Assembly: GCA_006538405.1 (NCBI GenBank)
Contig: BJKQ01000018.1
Coordinates: 186,001 to 250,000 of the forward strand
From: Hansfordia pulvinata
Lineage: Eukaryota; Ascomycota; Sordariomycetes; Xylariales
Direction: 5' to 3'
DNA: 64,000 bases
Shown here: positions 46,379 to 57,654 of the stretch, piece by piece
Layout: the number at the start of each line of letters is the position of its first letter
Numbering within the stretch: the stretch's first letter is position 1
The notes under the pieces: generated by a model
The model's input: the letters and a program-made list of their open reading frames with translations, nothing else
Database searches by the model: none
Told to the model about the DNA's origin: nothing
Translations under genes and position numbers: made by a program

Positions 46379-47361
46379 TCGTGGTCCGTTACCGCCAATC
46401 TCTTTTTTTCTCTCCTCTGATGTATTTGCCGTCTGACCCCCCTTCCCCCTAATCATCCCCGCCAACCATGACCTGGAACTCGCGCTGGGATCCTGGTGGC
46501 GTGGGTGACCTGTGGGCCGGGGCGAGGAGGCGTTGCGTTGCAGTGAGCGGCTCGCGCATCGGGGTTCGGACTTGTGGCTGATTCTCTTTTCTTTTCTTCT
46601 CTTCTCTTTCCATGTCGTCGTGTGTGTCGTCGTGGCGTGTCGAGCCCCTCCGGCGCGGGCTGGCATTATTCTTCCTTGCTAGATCCGTGCCGGTCGCGTA
46701 GCAGCCAGCCAGGTCGGGACGGGCTGCTGGACCGCAGCATCCGTGTGAAGGTCGACACGCGCCCTCGCCAATGCGGATCCCACAGCTACGCACCCGCGGA
46801 CGGAGAGGAGCCGGGAGCGTGCGCGGCCGAGGCGTCACCTGTCTCCGAAGGCGTTACGGGAAAGAAGCCGCCGAAGTGGCGGGGACGAACGGGGAAGGGG
46901 GGGGGTTAGCGGGGGCCCCGTCAGGAGTCGTCTCTGTCGTTGCGTTGCGTGTGCTTCTTGCGACAGGAAAACTCACCGGCCGCGCGGAGGGCCGTCGCGG
47001 GGGCGGGTTTCGGTCTTATACTTGGACGTGGCATCGTGGGCAGACGCGCGGTGTGATGTGATGAGCATCGATATTCCATCATGGCCACCGGCAATTGCGT
47101 CAAGACGCAGCCGAGCACGCGATGTCTGGGCGCCGCGAAGCCATCTCGACCGACCTTGCTAGCAAGCCTCTGCTCTTGTCTTTGCGACTCGCCGTGTCTC
47201 TGTGAGCGCGGCATGCGATTCCGATGGCGGCGATCAGCACCACGGCCCGCCAAGCTGCCAGAAAGATAGGTACCTACTCGTACACGGTGCCTTGGAATTT
47301 GCATCCGCCGGTGGCCCCAGCTGTTCCCGGGCACCCTGTCTCGCGTGCATGGCCCCTGAGT

Positions 47362-47384
47362 GCCTACGAGAGGTACTCGTAGGC
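47362..47384. repeat. inverted repeat containing the TACTCGT word
   Basis: Nine-base perfect arms GCCTACGAG and CTCGTAGGC separated by AGGTA; can form a small hairpin. One of several palindromic arrangements of the same word. Confidence 0.75.
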
Positions 47385-48186
47385 CCTCGATGATGGGGAG
47401 TGGGAGGCACAGAGAGATCCACTACCTCTAGGAACCTACTCTCTCGTAGGGGACGTGGGGACCTGCCGACGATTGGTAAACGCTGCCCCTGGCAGACTTA
47501 CGCGTCGCCAAGACACTACGCATCTAGCAGGCCTTGGCACTCTCCATCCTCGAGCAGACCAGAGTCCGGGGACCATCCTCAGTGATTGATCACCTCCTAC
47601 AGGTACCAGGTCGCGTTTAGCGCTGCGCCGAGGTGGGCAGCCCTCAGTTGACAGGGCGCAAAACCGTTTTGCCCGAGGTACAAGCCCCAAGTCACTTCTG
47701 TACGAGTAGATCTGCTCCGTTAGCGCTAGCCCACTCCAGGAGGCCCGCCTTCCGTTTCCAGCTTGCTGCGGGTTTCCGTATATCGACGACAACGGCCGAC
47801 TCGCTGCCCACGAGTATATCCGCAGCCCCTCGAGTATAGGCGCTGGCATGCCTCTCGTGTCTCGGACTCTGTCTGTCTTGGGCAGGAGGCTTCTCGCCAT
47901 GCCATGCTGCGTCCGGATGCTGCAAGCCCCGCTCGCATATACACCTCCGTGCTCCATACCGCGTGCACCGGACCCAAGTTTCTGCATCTGAATCCGGTTC
48001 GCGGGATCTATCGGATACCACGTCACTTGTTGAATCTGCAAGCCCCGGCTGGCTTGGACCTGATATCTCTGTCCGCCTGTGATACTCACACTCTTGTGTT
48101 CTCGTAGCAGTACTGGTAGGTGTGATTTCGTACGAGTTGCAGTCAGATCATCATCCCTCCAGAATACTGGTAACCCCCAGTACCCC

Positions 48187-48238
48187 CTCGCCCACACCCT
48201 CGCCCACGCCCACGCCCTCGCCCACGCCCACGCCCTCG
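48187..48238. repeat. 18-base minisatellite, CCCTCGCCCACGCCCACG unit
   Basis: About three tandem copies, slightly diverged in the first, in non-coding DNA. Confidence 0.85.
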
Positions 48239-50624
48239 GACCGCCTCTCGCTCGGGACTCGACGAAGCAAAGTATTCTCGTCTCGTCGGCCCCAAGCGAA
48301 AAGGAGACTGTCCGTCAGAGCCACCTTCCCTCGCCTCATCAACGACCTCCCCGCCCCGGAAGCTCAGTCGCGTCTTGGCATCTCCTCGCCAAGCCGGCTG
48401 CACCCAAGCTCTCGTGGCCCCCCTTTCCCCCCCTGCCCTGGGTTTAGTCAGGGGAAATCAGCGCACGCACGGCGCGCTAAGATATAGTCGTACGAGTGAG
48501 TGACCACGGAGTACGCGTAGCAAGCTGTCGACTTACGAGTAGGCGCAGCCCATTTCATGTCTTCTGTATTAGGATCGCAGACAGATCGAGAGAAGAGTCG
48601 CAAAGGCGGATGGGGCCTTTCGGCAACCCACCTTTTCTTTTGATACTTTCTTACTCGTACCCCGCGCGGTGGCCCTGGCCCTGGCCCGCCCTAGCCCACG
48701 ATATGATTGATATGTGAGTGCCCACGACGCATGTGGAGTAGGCGAAAGAGAGTCTCTCCCCCGGAGCCCGCTCGCTACCCGTGCTTTGCCGCCGACGCAC
48801 GGCTGTCGGTGCTGGACGGCTCCATTATCCATATGCCTGGGGCCCGAAGCACCGAAGCTATATCCGACCGCGCCAGTACCTTGCCTGACATCTCTCACGT
48901 CTGTACGGGGCAGGCCGTTGTCTCCACAGTGAACCCCCGGGGTGGGCATTGGCACCTCTGCCATGTCCTATCTGGTTCCGTTTCGACGAGCAGAGACTCG
49001 ATAGCTTGTAGTCACGGAGCAGGGGCTGCAGCAGCTGCTGGAGCTGGAGCTAGAGCTGGAGCTCCGGTCGAACCTGCGGATATACTCGTAGCTGTCGCAC
49101 TCGTACGAGTAGTCACGTAACAGCAACAGCACGCGTGCAGTGCAGACGACGCCTCGCCGCGTCGGCGCCGGAATAGTCGCCCGCCCACGACGGCGCGGTG
49201 GCGGCCAGGCCCGCGATCCCGGTCCTCAGTCGAACATGCACATGACGTATCCGTACATCGAGCCACGCCCTGTGACGGCGTGGGACGACTACCGCTGGAG
49301 ACATGACCCGGCCGTGCCGCCGGCAGTTCTCTCGCTCGCGCGGTGTGAAACACATTGTAGGGCTGGCTGGCCCTCGGCCCGGGATCCCCCAATCTTTCTT
49401 CTGCCTCTTTATCCCGCTGGCCCTTGTCTTCTTGTCGTCGACCTGCGTGATTGGCGGGACGGAGGGGCGCCACGTTGACGAGTTCGCCAAGGCTGTGAGC
49501 CCGCCCGCCCGCTGCGCTTCCGTCTCGGCGGGACGGAACGGGGGCCACAGGCTGCGCTGTCGGGCTTCTTCCTTTGGACCGCGGGCCTTTTCTTCTTGAT
49601 TTCATTTTGTTTCCTTCTTCCAGATGCGATTCGAGACCGCGAAACAGCGCGTCATTCTCAATGAGCCCCGATATCGGTGCAGAGCCCTCCGAGACGGTCC
49701 CTTCTCGTGATCCCTCTTCTTCCCCCCGTCTCGCCCCGTCTCGCGGTCCGTCAGGGGGGATTTCACGTGCTGCGGTCCTTCTATGCGCGCCCGGCGTTTG
49801 GCGACCGGGTGCGTTTCTGGCCTCAAGAGGCACGATGAGATGTGATCGTGGTTCCAGGTTTTTGTGACCGTGGCCGTGCACTTGCCAAGGCCCGTCTATG
49901 CGGCCGCGGCGCGGGGCCGGTGTGTTTCGCGTCTGCCTTGATTTCGGGGCCGATGGCTTTCGCTGCCGGTGGAGACTTTTGAGCGAAGTGGTGGTCTCTC
50001 TTCCTGCTTGGGGCGGGGGCGCTTGAATGTGATACCAGGTTGAGTCTTCGAGAGAGGATTTGGAGCGTGTTCCCTACATGAGTTGGTGAGAGAAACGCAG
50101 TAACTTGTCACTATTGTGTCTTCAATTTCTGACGCCTGCCATGGGACTTCGGCCCCATTGGCTTTCCTGTGTAGCAGTGTCACTGCCTTGTACATAGGTC
50201 GTCTGTTCCTGGTGTTGTGACACTATGCTCCAGCTGAGGTGCATGACATATCGCCTCTATGTGGCAGCTTCATAGACAGCCAGCCCTGATTGCACGACTC
50301 ACAGAAGCTCTGGAACCAAAGTCAATTTACCAGATGGTCCCGAGATGGAAGCGCCGGGGAGGAAGCAAGTCTCAATGACCGATTATAACAGAACCAGAGA
50401 TGTTGAGAACTGTCCAGATCGATTAAGGATCGAGTGCACATATTAGCCAGAAGATTGAGGCACTCGAGAGAATTCCAACCGTAAGGATAGGGCTGGCAAA
50501 CGATGTATTTATCCGTGCGTCCATTCCTTGTCTCATGATGCGCCCCTGGGTATCAAATCATATAACCGAGGCTTAACCTGAGTCATAGCCTTCTCGACAA
50601 TTCATTCATCGTGATGTCTTCTGC

Positions 50625-51187
50625 TCACGAGTCCTTCAGCTCGTTCCACCGTTCCTTCCAGTCGCCTTTCCACCTGAAGAGGTCAATGATATTATCCTCG
50701 GCGTCCTTCCGCCTGTCCCAGATCGCCTTCGATGCGGCGTCGGCTTCCTGCGAGCTCTCGCAAGCCTTCTTATCCACAAAACACCACCTCGCACACGCGC
50801 TCCTGCCGGTTCAAAAGAGTCGAGGTCAGATCGGCGAACTCAAGATAATGGCTCGGATGAAGGAACCAGACGAAGGGGATGTCTCTGACAGTAGCTGGCG
50901 CATGTATAAGCCATAACGAATGGGCACTCACTCGCTTCTCCTTATTGCCCAACGTCCTCTGCCTTGAAACACAACGCCTTCCCACATGCAATCCCACATG
51001 CAGTCTGGCTGTGAGGGCCATACTCGTCAGTGCACTTCAGTGACGGGAGAGGTGATGGATGGTTGACAGTTGAACTTACACATGCGTTGGTCCCTGTATA
51101 CACTTTGAACTCACTAGGCGGGCCACCTGTCTCGGCGACGCCACTGAGGAGGAGCATTGTGAGATGGACGAGGGTTTGAGACACCAT
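50625..51187 (-). CDS. small secreted cysteine protein, relative of the 21.1-21.9 kb gene
   Basis: A predicted 120-residue secreted protein in three exons: 51187-51080, 51008-50932 and 50802-50625. Donors GTAAGT and GTGAGT and acceptors ACAG and GCAG fit, and phases (0, 2) agree. The ATG at 51187 opens a signal peptide (LVHLTMLLLSGVAE). Cysteines fall as C36-x2-C39-x3-C43 and C65-x3-C69-x6-C76, followed by a charged, Trp-containing helical tail ending KERWNELKDS. This repeats the C-x2-C-x3-C ... C-x3-C-x5-C layout of the protein at 21086-21919 without its long acidic linker. A rival two-exon reading ends at a stop near 50,942 and loses the second cysteine block; I prefer three exons because of the match. 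No known domain. It sits at the start of an AT-richer stretch with other small secreted proteins, a setting typical of effector candidates. Confidence 0.6.
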
Positions 51188-52473
51188 CTTGACCAATGTA
51201 TCCCTCCAATATCCTCAGTCAAGACGTAGAACTGAACCCCGAGAACCGCAAGAATATCTGGCGGGAAGGCGACATCTCTTTTAGTCCTCGAATCAACTCG
51301 CCGTGCTTCGTGCCTGGGTGCATCATTTGGCCCTTTGCAGGGGTTGACTTCGCCTCGTGCCTCCACTCTGACATGATGAGCACGGCATGAAAGTGGATGC
51401 TGAAGGGCCTGTATGCTGCCGTCATCCCTTTTTGTGCGGGCCCAGACCGTTCCAGTTTCTGCTGCCAAGGTAAGCTTGCCACCACTGACCGTTTTGTTGG
51501 GTCGGGACTAGACCTGCGATTAAGACACGGCGCTTCTAAGCTGATCTACCCGTCTCACATCACAGCGACAGACCAGTCCACAATCATTGAGCGCAAGAAA
51601 TCTCGAGATAGAAGAAATCCGATCGACTCGGGACTAGTCTGGCTACCCGGCGCGAAAGCAGCAGCTGTATGTCACCGAACAGGTCAGCAATAGAGACGTC
51701 AAACACGACTCGAAGAGAGCCTTGCACAAGGATGGAGGCAATCGCTGCAGTGTAAGCATGAAGCATGACCGCGCTTTGTCACGATTCCCCTCCTTTCCGA
51801 CCACAAATGGCCACCGATTTTCAAGCCAGAATCACAACCAGAGTCGGCGAGTCCGGCAAGGGCTGTCCAAGTACGACACGCGCCGGACACAGGAGCAACG
51901 TATCGACTACTGTTCTCACTCATCCTATTAGTCAGGAGCCGAGGCCCCAACTTGAAGGCCAACCAACGTCAGTAGCATGCCATTGCCAACTAAACACTTA
52001 CTCTACGAGTCTACGTACATGGCCGAGGATTCATGTCGAATAATCCCGCAAACCCTCATGCCCCCACGGCGCCTGAAGCACACCCTGGCTTCGTAGCATC
52101 TGTCAATATTCCTAGGGCTGTCAAGATACCCTGCCTGGAGCGCCCCCAACCCTCAAGTCCTTGCCCGGCGACCCCCGGGTCAGTAAAGCAACACTCGTCT
52201 CCTTTGCGTATAAAGACCATCGGGACAGTCCTGGTCACGCGAGAGATCGCAGTCGATTTCGAGGACCGAGACAGCAGCAGCCTCCTCAACTTTGTTCGTG
52301 GAAAGTCACGCAGCTTAAAGACTTAACGGGCAGCTAGATGATATATATATAAACGAGTGTGGGACACCAAGCAGAGGGCAGGCGTTTCTACCAACTTGGT
52401 GTATCTATCTAGTCATCAGATGCTATGAATGACTTGACCCCTAATGCGCGTTGCGCTAAGCCTTAACATAACG
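51188..52473. other. AT-richer intergenic region with decayed coding remnants
   Basis: No intact gene supported. 51,940-52,210 is one arm of a diverged duplication (other arm 53,740-53,990). On the minus strand it contains a short signal-peptide-like stretch MLLTLVGLQVGASA followed at once by a stop, and nearby a Cys-rich CLHCSDCLHPC string in another frame, suggesting decayed secreted-protein genes. Confidence 0.35.
51940..52210. repeat. diverged duplication, copy 1
   Basis: Aligns by eye with 53,740-53,990. A 24-base block at about 51,962-51,985 differs from its partner at one C/T site. Farther along the copies share scattered blocks (GCGCCTG, CTTTCAAGATA/CTGTCAAGATA, ACACTCGT) with many substitutions. 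Neither copy is a clean reading frame. Confidence 0.55.
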
Positions 52474-52830
52474 CTAGTAGAGTTCCACGTCATGAACGCC
52501 CCAAGCTTCAGACCTTGTACCACTATCATTGATATAAATCTTGAAGGTTCCATCCCTACCCTGCAAGTGATATACACGCCCGCGCCATTTGCGCATGCGA
52601 GACGAGGCTTTAGGATTGCTGCACAACATGGCGTCGTTGATTTTGCTCAGCTCTGAGAGCTTCACTGGGTCGTCTTTGCCGAAGACGAGTCCACGCTGCT
52701 CGGAAGTCCTATCGATGAACATGGCTCGATATTCGGTGCCTTCATCCGTATTGGTCGCCAAGGTGTAGAGTCCGGCGCGGACGACGGCAACCAGAGGTGC
52801 CAGCGTGGCTACGTAGAGTCCCAGCTGCAT
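52474..52830 (-). CDS. small secreted protein, unknown function
   Basis: A one-exon 118-residue protein starting at ATG 52830. Residues 1-19 are a signal peptide (MQLGLYVATLAPLVAVVRA). The mature part is mixed charged and polar with a single cysteine (DAMLCSNP), an RKWRGRVYHL basic stretch and a C-terminal TFKIYINDSG...AWGVHDVELY strand-rich segment. No family recognised; the single Cys argues against a disulfide-rich toxin-like fold. Codon use is much less GC-biased than in the housekeeping genes of the window. It lies between two other small secreted candidates in the AT-richer island, which supports an accessory, possibly host- or niche-interaction role (inference). Confidence 0.6.
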   Translation of the reverse strand: MQLGLYVATLAPLVAVVRAGLYTLATNTDEGTEYRAMFIDRTSEQRGLVFGKDDPVKLSELSKINDAMLCSNPKASSRMRKWRGRVYHLQGRDGTFKIYINDSGTRSEAWGVHDVELY

Positions 52831-53739
52831 TTCTTCTGTTTCTTTATCTTGTCCTTTTTGGGAACGCCCTCGATGCCTTGCGACTGTCAGATGGTGTGTA
52901 TTCGTCGGAGTAAGAAGGATAAAATGTCGATTGAAATTGATGTAAACAAGGCGGAAGACCTTTTTAAGTTGTCAAATAGCTAATGGGGAGAGAACTGTGA
53001 TAAGCTGTTGTTTTTTCAAAAAGGGAGCATAGTGATCGTGCTCTCTTTATATGGCTACACATACAGAACTTCCAAGAACCCCGCATCCCCCTCAGTTTAC
53101 ACAGAATGTAAATATAGTATAGATGCACAGCATGAGTGACCGGGATGTAATGAGTATATAGACTGCTGCCTAAATACGCTAAAGAGGTTCGGGCCAGTCG
53201 GCGCCACCGTCGTCCTGCAAACATATAGAATATAGTATAGGCTAGCTGAGCAGTTTAAATAACAGGTGTTATGAATATCAAAGCTACTGCCTAGGTAATT
53301 GACGCAAAAGAAGCATGCGTCCAAGTCTGGACTCTGCTCCGCCACCACCCGGTTCGTCGCCTCCGCTATTACGAGTACCCCTGCTTAACTGATGTACTCA
53401 TTACCGATAGGGTCGATTAATTCTACTCGTACCTTAATATATCTTGAGGCTAGCGTTCTTCCAGCGATATTTCTATGACACATTGACCCTGAATGGGCAT
53501 GGTAATGTTGCTTGTCAACTCCGCGGTCCTGATGACGGTTCAGCTTTTCAGCTAGCTTTCAGGTACATATAAGACGCGCGTTCTTCGAAGGCTTCTGACA
53601 ATCGCCCTTATTGCTTAAGGACCGACACTGCGTTAATCAATGCTGAAGGCTATTGTAGCGAGCGTGGCTGATGGTTCCGTACCGAAGTGGGGTCGAACGC
53701 ATGTTCGGAATTACGAGCATTTAAACAAAATGAACCGTG

Positions 53740-53990
53740 GCAGCCGTTGCTAAAAGCCCTGGGGGTCAATCAACGTCAGCAGCATGCCATTGCCTATCAC
53801 ATACTTGCTATACATAGCTGGGTATCCAAGTCGAGCCTCCATGTTCCCGCGGCGCCTGCAGTTTATGCAGGTTGCGCAGGGTCTGTGGTATCTTTGTGGG
53901 CTTTCAAGATATACTGGGTAGAATGCCCCGCACTTCTAGACACTCACCTAGCGCTCCCCAGCTTAGTCAAAACGACACTCGTATTCGTCC
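53740..53990. repeat. diverged duplication, copy 2
   Basis: Partner of 51,940-52,210. The differences I could align include many transitions, as expected from repeat-induced point mutation or simple decay; the alignment was made by eye only. Confidence 0.55.
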
Positions 53991-54267
53991 CAAGTCAGGC
54001 TGCTCTCCAGACTTCAGCACGGACGACTCATCAGCCACGCCCTTCATCATAAGCATGGACATCGGATATGGACGAAGCCCGCACGAGGCCTGAGGTACGG
54101 GTACTTCTTGCCCAGCACACCGAGAAAGTTTTCGAAATAATTATGGCCTAAGATAGCCTCTCAGCAGACTTTAAGCGAGATTTAAGCGGGGCAGTTTCAT
54201 TTCTAGGTTCATTGTCTGCGAGGCGACGGGGAAGGGCGGGTTAGGAAAGGGAAGCTGTCGTTTCCTC

Positions 54268-54277
54268 TTATATATAA
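54268..54277 (+). promoter_or_regulatory. TATA-like element upstream of secreted-protein gene
   Basis: TATATATAA about 240 b before the ATG at 54511. The setting is AT-rich, so chance occurrence is likely enough to keep confidence low. Confidence 0.25.
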
Positions 54278-54510
54278 TAGCTCTTTATACTTCCTGCGTG
54301 ACATAATAATCATTCGACTTCGAAATCTCAATTTTGAACGCCCGCCTTCACTACATGATACACTCATCTCTGCGGGTACGTTTTCTCTTGAACTGGAAGA
54401 GTATCGATACAGAATTTACTAAAGAAAGCTTCGCACAGTTTACGCTCTCCTACCTCTTTCCCTGCCTCTCTTATCCCGCTTGGCCCTGGTTATCGAAAGT
54501 CTTGAGCGAC

Positions 54511-54819
54511 ATGCTTCCCCTCATCGTTTTGATCGCAAGCTCGCAGCTGGCTTTCGCTGCTCGCAACAAATTTTATATATATCAAGGGAATACTCATCAG
54601 GTTTACGTCAAGACTACGGACCATGACGGCTGTCCTTGTAAGGTGGATGATTGGTACTTGACGGGCCATCGCAATGATTTGGATGGTGGGGAATTCTTAA
54701 CCTCCCATTGCAATGGCCCTTGCAATGGACGGAGGACAGTCAGCTTGGGCACGATCGACGGGAAGACTGTTACATGCAGATATACCTCTGGAAATGGTAT
54801 TGGGAGCTGCAGTGGATAA
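54511..54819 (+). CDS. small secreted cysteine-rich protein, unknown function
   Basis: A one-exon 102-residue protein. The frame is open 59 codons upstream, but the ATG at 54511 gives a clean signal peptide (LPLIVLIASSQLAFAA, cleavage near residue 18-19), so it is chosen. The mature protein of about 84 residues has six cysteines: CPC, then HC and PC within HCNGPCNG, then CRY and a C-terminal CSG. That is an even number compatible with three disulfides. It is Gly/Asp/Thr-rich with predicted strands (YIYQGN, QVYVKTT, WYLTGHR, VTCRYTS). No recognised family. Size, signal peptide, cysteine content and AT-rich setting make it an effector-like candidate (inference). Confidence 0.65.
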   Translation: MLPLIVLIASSQLAFAARNKFYIYQGNTHQVYVKTTDHDGCPCKVDDWYLTGHRNDLDGGEFLTSHCNGPCNGRRTVSLGTIDGKTVTCRYTSGNGIGSCSG

Positions 54820-55719
54820 GCATGTCGTTCAGATAAAACAGTTGAACGGAGTGTATAAAGTGTCAAATGAATCACTAAGAACCGATACCTGATCTTTCAC
54901 AGCTATCTTAACACCGCGTGATTACTTCGCAGGCTTGCCGAAGAGAGGATTCCGGGCTTGTGAATAGCTTTTCTACGCCGGGGATAATATTGTCTTTTTA
55001 TCTATTCTAATCGGTATCAATTTAAAAGTGATTCATATTTTCTTGTAGATGTGAGCGCCTTAAAATAAAATCATGATATATGAAGTATTTAAGAATGATT
55101 TTCATATTGCAAGAGGTGAAGAACTAATCCTTTACATCGCATGATAGAGCAATCATAAGGTCGGATGAATAGTGAGGTCGGTAACGACCAGCGAGTCTGG
55201 TATTATATGTTTCCCCCCTTCACTAGGGGTGAGAGGTGATGAATGCATTGCCAGTCAGCGATGGAGACTGCGAAGAGGAGCCACCCAAAAGGCGCTGGCT
55301 CGGGAGATTCGACCAGGTCGTCTCTTGGACCAAGGCCTCCTCTTATAATGTGCGCACGTCGTCTTCGTATCCCGTGTACACCAACCCTCGACAGACGACC
55401 CCATCGTCGCGACGATGCAGGTCAAAAGCCCCTGTGCTACATACCTTTCCTTATTGTGTGTCACATCACTATGATGCAAATGCAATGCTCCATGGTTCAA
55501 AATCAAGTCTCATGTTGGTCTAATCGCTCGCTGGCTTGGTTTCCGAAATAACGCCGCGTCCCAATGACGCTGTGCCCTTCCACGATATCGTTGAATCAGA
55601 CATCGCACTAAGGATTGCTCTTCATCACGCACAGCCCTTACCAAGGCGTGCCAAGGGTCCCACCTCTCCAAGTCTGCACTCTGATCTTGCAGTCATGCGC
55701 AACTCAAATGCCTTGGCGC
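54820..55719. other. AT-rich intergenic region downstream of secreted-protein gene
   Basis: Strongly AT-rich from 54,900 to 55,200, then returning to higher GC. No gene supported; frames near 55,240-55,700 have no motif. Confidence 0.5.
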
Positions 55720-57654
55720 CTATCTGCTCAGACCCATGCCGGCTGTGATCTTTTCGACCAGCGCCTTCTTCAAATACCACTCTCTCGCCAGGGATCGCGT
55801 CGTCTTGGCGAAAACTGCAGGGGAGATGCGGCCACGTTCCACGGCCCGTCCCAAGACGAAAATGGCGTCGCCCAAGGCACGCTCCTCGGCTACCACGTTG
55901 TACAGCTGGTTGCCAACCACGGACGGGGCTACCAACAGATCATCAATATCCGGGGGAGGCTGAGTTTTGCTGTGTCGAATGACATCATCGGCCTCTTTGA
56001 GAGACGACTGAAGAATGGCCGTGTTCGAAGATAGCATGGCAGACATTGGGGTCAATGCCGCAGAGTCATTCTGCAGGTTCTGCAATGCAGCGAGCATGGC
56101 ATTGCGCTGGGCGGTCAAACCGGCGAGAGATGACTCGTTCTGCTGACGGGCGCGCTGCCGCAATGCGTGGAGAGTGGATGCCAGCTGGCGCAAGAGGGCA
56201 TCCTTTTCAGGGTTGAGCGGGATTGGCGGGGGCGGAAGGTTCGACGGAGATGGCAGCGACACGGTGAGGGGCTGATCCATGATGTCCGGCGGGGGCGGCG
56301 GTTTGGGCTTGGGCTGAACATGAGCCGGGGGCTGCGGCTGCCACCCTGGAGGCGGCGCGCCACCATACGGAGGTCCAGGAGCCGGCTGGCCCTGATGAGG
56401 GGCCTGTTGGTGCTGGCCAGGGAATTGGTACTGGTTCAGAGTCGACACAACAGACGGCCGACGGAAATCTTGGGGAGGCAATGGTGCCGGCTGAGGTGGG
56501 CCAGGATGGTATTGGTATTGCTGAGAGCCTTGTGCCGCAAATTGGCCAGTGTGTTGTTGGTGAAGTTGCTGGGCTGGAGGCTGCGGGTGTTGATGCGGTG
56601 GCTTCTGAGGCTGCTGAGGCTGCTGGGTAGGGAGGGGAGGGGCGCTGTCGTAACGCGAGGCGCGTCGGACTTGAGGGTCCGCTGGTGACTGCGCAGATGG
56701 TATCGGAGAGCCGTGAGCTGAAGGGGTCTGTTGGCGATACAGACTCGGCTCCCGATGGATCCCCGGAGGCAGGGGAGGCAAAGGAGGGCCATCTCCCTTG
56801 GGAGGTGGGTGGGGGACGATCGTCGGTCGACTGGTAGGGGGTGGACGTATGGACAGGCGGTTGACCGGCTTGTTGCGGCGGCGGCAGCGGTGGCTGTTGC
56901 TGTTGATGTTGCGGTTGTGGTTGCTGGGGCTGCTGGGGTTGCGATTGCGACTCCGACTGTGGATGAGACGGGGGTTGCGTTGGCTGGCGGGCGACGACAG
57001 GAGGCTCTTTGGCGAAAATATCGCGCAAAATGGCGAGAAAGTCCAGAAGAGATGACTTCTGGAACAGTAACAAGGACAAGAATCAGCGTGTGTCACCCAG
57101 ATGGCGTCTCCAGACAGGTTTGTGGCACCACGTCAACTTACATCCCAAAACTCGGGCCAGGCGGCCAGATACGGGTGATAGATGCGGCCTTGGGGATCGA
57201 CATGCTGGCCGGGGCGGACCGTCATGGACTCGGTAGGCGTGACATAGGCCAAAGGGGCTTCGCGCGGGTAGGCGTGCGGGACCCAGACAGAGACGGGGAA
57301 GCGGTAGGTTGCGCCGCGGAAGACGACGGGAATAGTGCCGGTCAGGTGAACCAGGAGAGCCGAGACGCCATTATCGAAAGCTGGAGGGAGTGTCAACTTT
57401 GCGAGAGACCGAATTCAGGCACATGCGGCGTACTGTGGACATCGGTGCGCGGCGACAACGAGGGATACTTGGACAATGCCTGGGCAACGTCATTGTAGGT
57501 GCGGTTGACGTTGTGGTATTCCTAGGAGGAGGAGTCAAGAAAGCGGCCAAGGGTCAGCTGGCTTCGGACATGGGCGTGTCAGCGGGGAATCTCCGGGGCT
57601 TACGCTGGTCAGGACGCTGTAGAGCCAGTTGAGGACATGCTGCTGGACGACCAT
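55720..57654 (-). CDS. vps23: ESCRT-I subunit Vps23/Tsg101 (one frame shift)
   Basis: Vps23, the ubiquitin-binding subunit of ESCRT-I that sorts cargo into multivesicular endosomes; about 571 residues. Exons are 57654-57604, 57521-57434, 57380-57142 and 57058-55720, all with good splice sites and agreeing phases. The N-terminus (VLNWLYSVLTS, EYHNVNRTYNDVAQAL, LLVHLTGTIPVVFRGATYRFPVSVWVPHAYP, YHPYLAAWPEFWD) is the UEV domain, an E2 fold without a catalytic Cys. A long Gln/Pro-rich linker (about 155-400) follows, then a coiled coil (ALLRQLASTLHALRQRARQQNE) and a C-terminal steadiness box ending VFAKTTRSLAREWYLKKALVEKI. The frame shifts in the linker at the GGGGG run 56811-56815; removing one base joins STDDR to HPPPKGDG and makes the length divisible by three. 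The gene should be functional. Confidence 0.92.

Larger units (their letters stand above)
43423..50624. other. 7.2-kb gene desert rich in ACGAGTA/TACTCGT words
   Basis: No gene supported. It has the densest scatter of the TACTCGT/ACGAGTA word, at about 43467, 43990, 44897, 45013, 45375, 45488, 46040, 46061, 47276, 47369, 47701, 47811, 48535, 48651, 49084 and 49097. It also has a 17-base G run at 46362-46378 and a minisatellite at 48187-48238. The sequence becomes AT-richer after about 50,000. Confidence 0.5.
52831..54510. other. AT-rich intergenic region
   Basis: No intact gene supported. Low GC with runs such as TATATATAA. 53,740-53,990 is the second arm of the diverged duplication and carries stops in the frames that are open in the first arm. 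Confidence 0.5.

Noticed and set aside
50942..51187. Two-exon or unspliced reading of the 50.6-kb secreted gene ending near 50,942
   Set aside because: It loses the second cysteine block and leaves a good downstream donor, acceptor and coding exon unexplained; kept only as an alternative.
52033..52326. 97-codon plus-strand frame in the AT-rich island
   Set aside because: It overlaps one arm of a decayed duplication whose partner has stops, and it has no signal peptide or domain.
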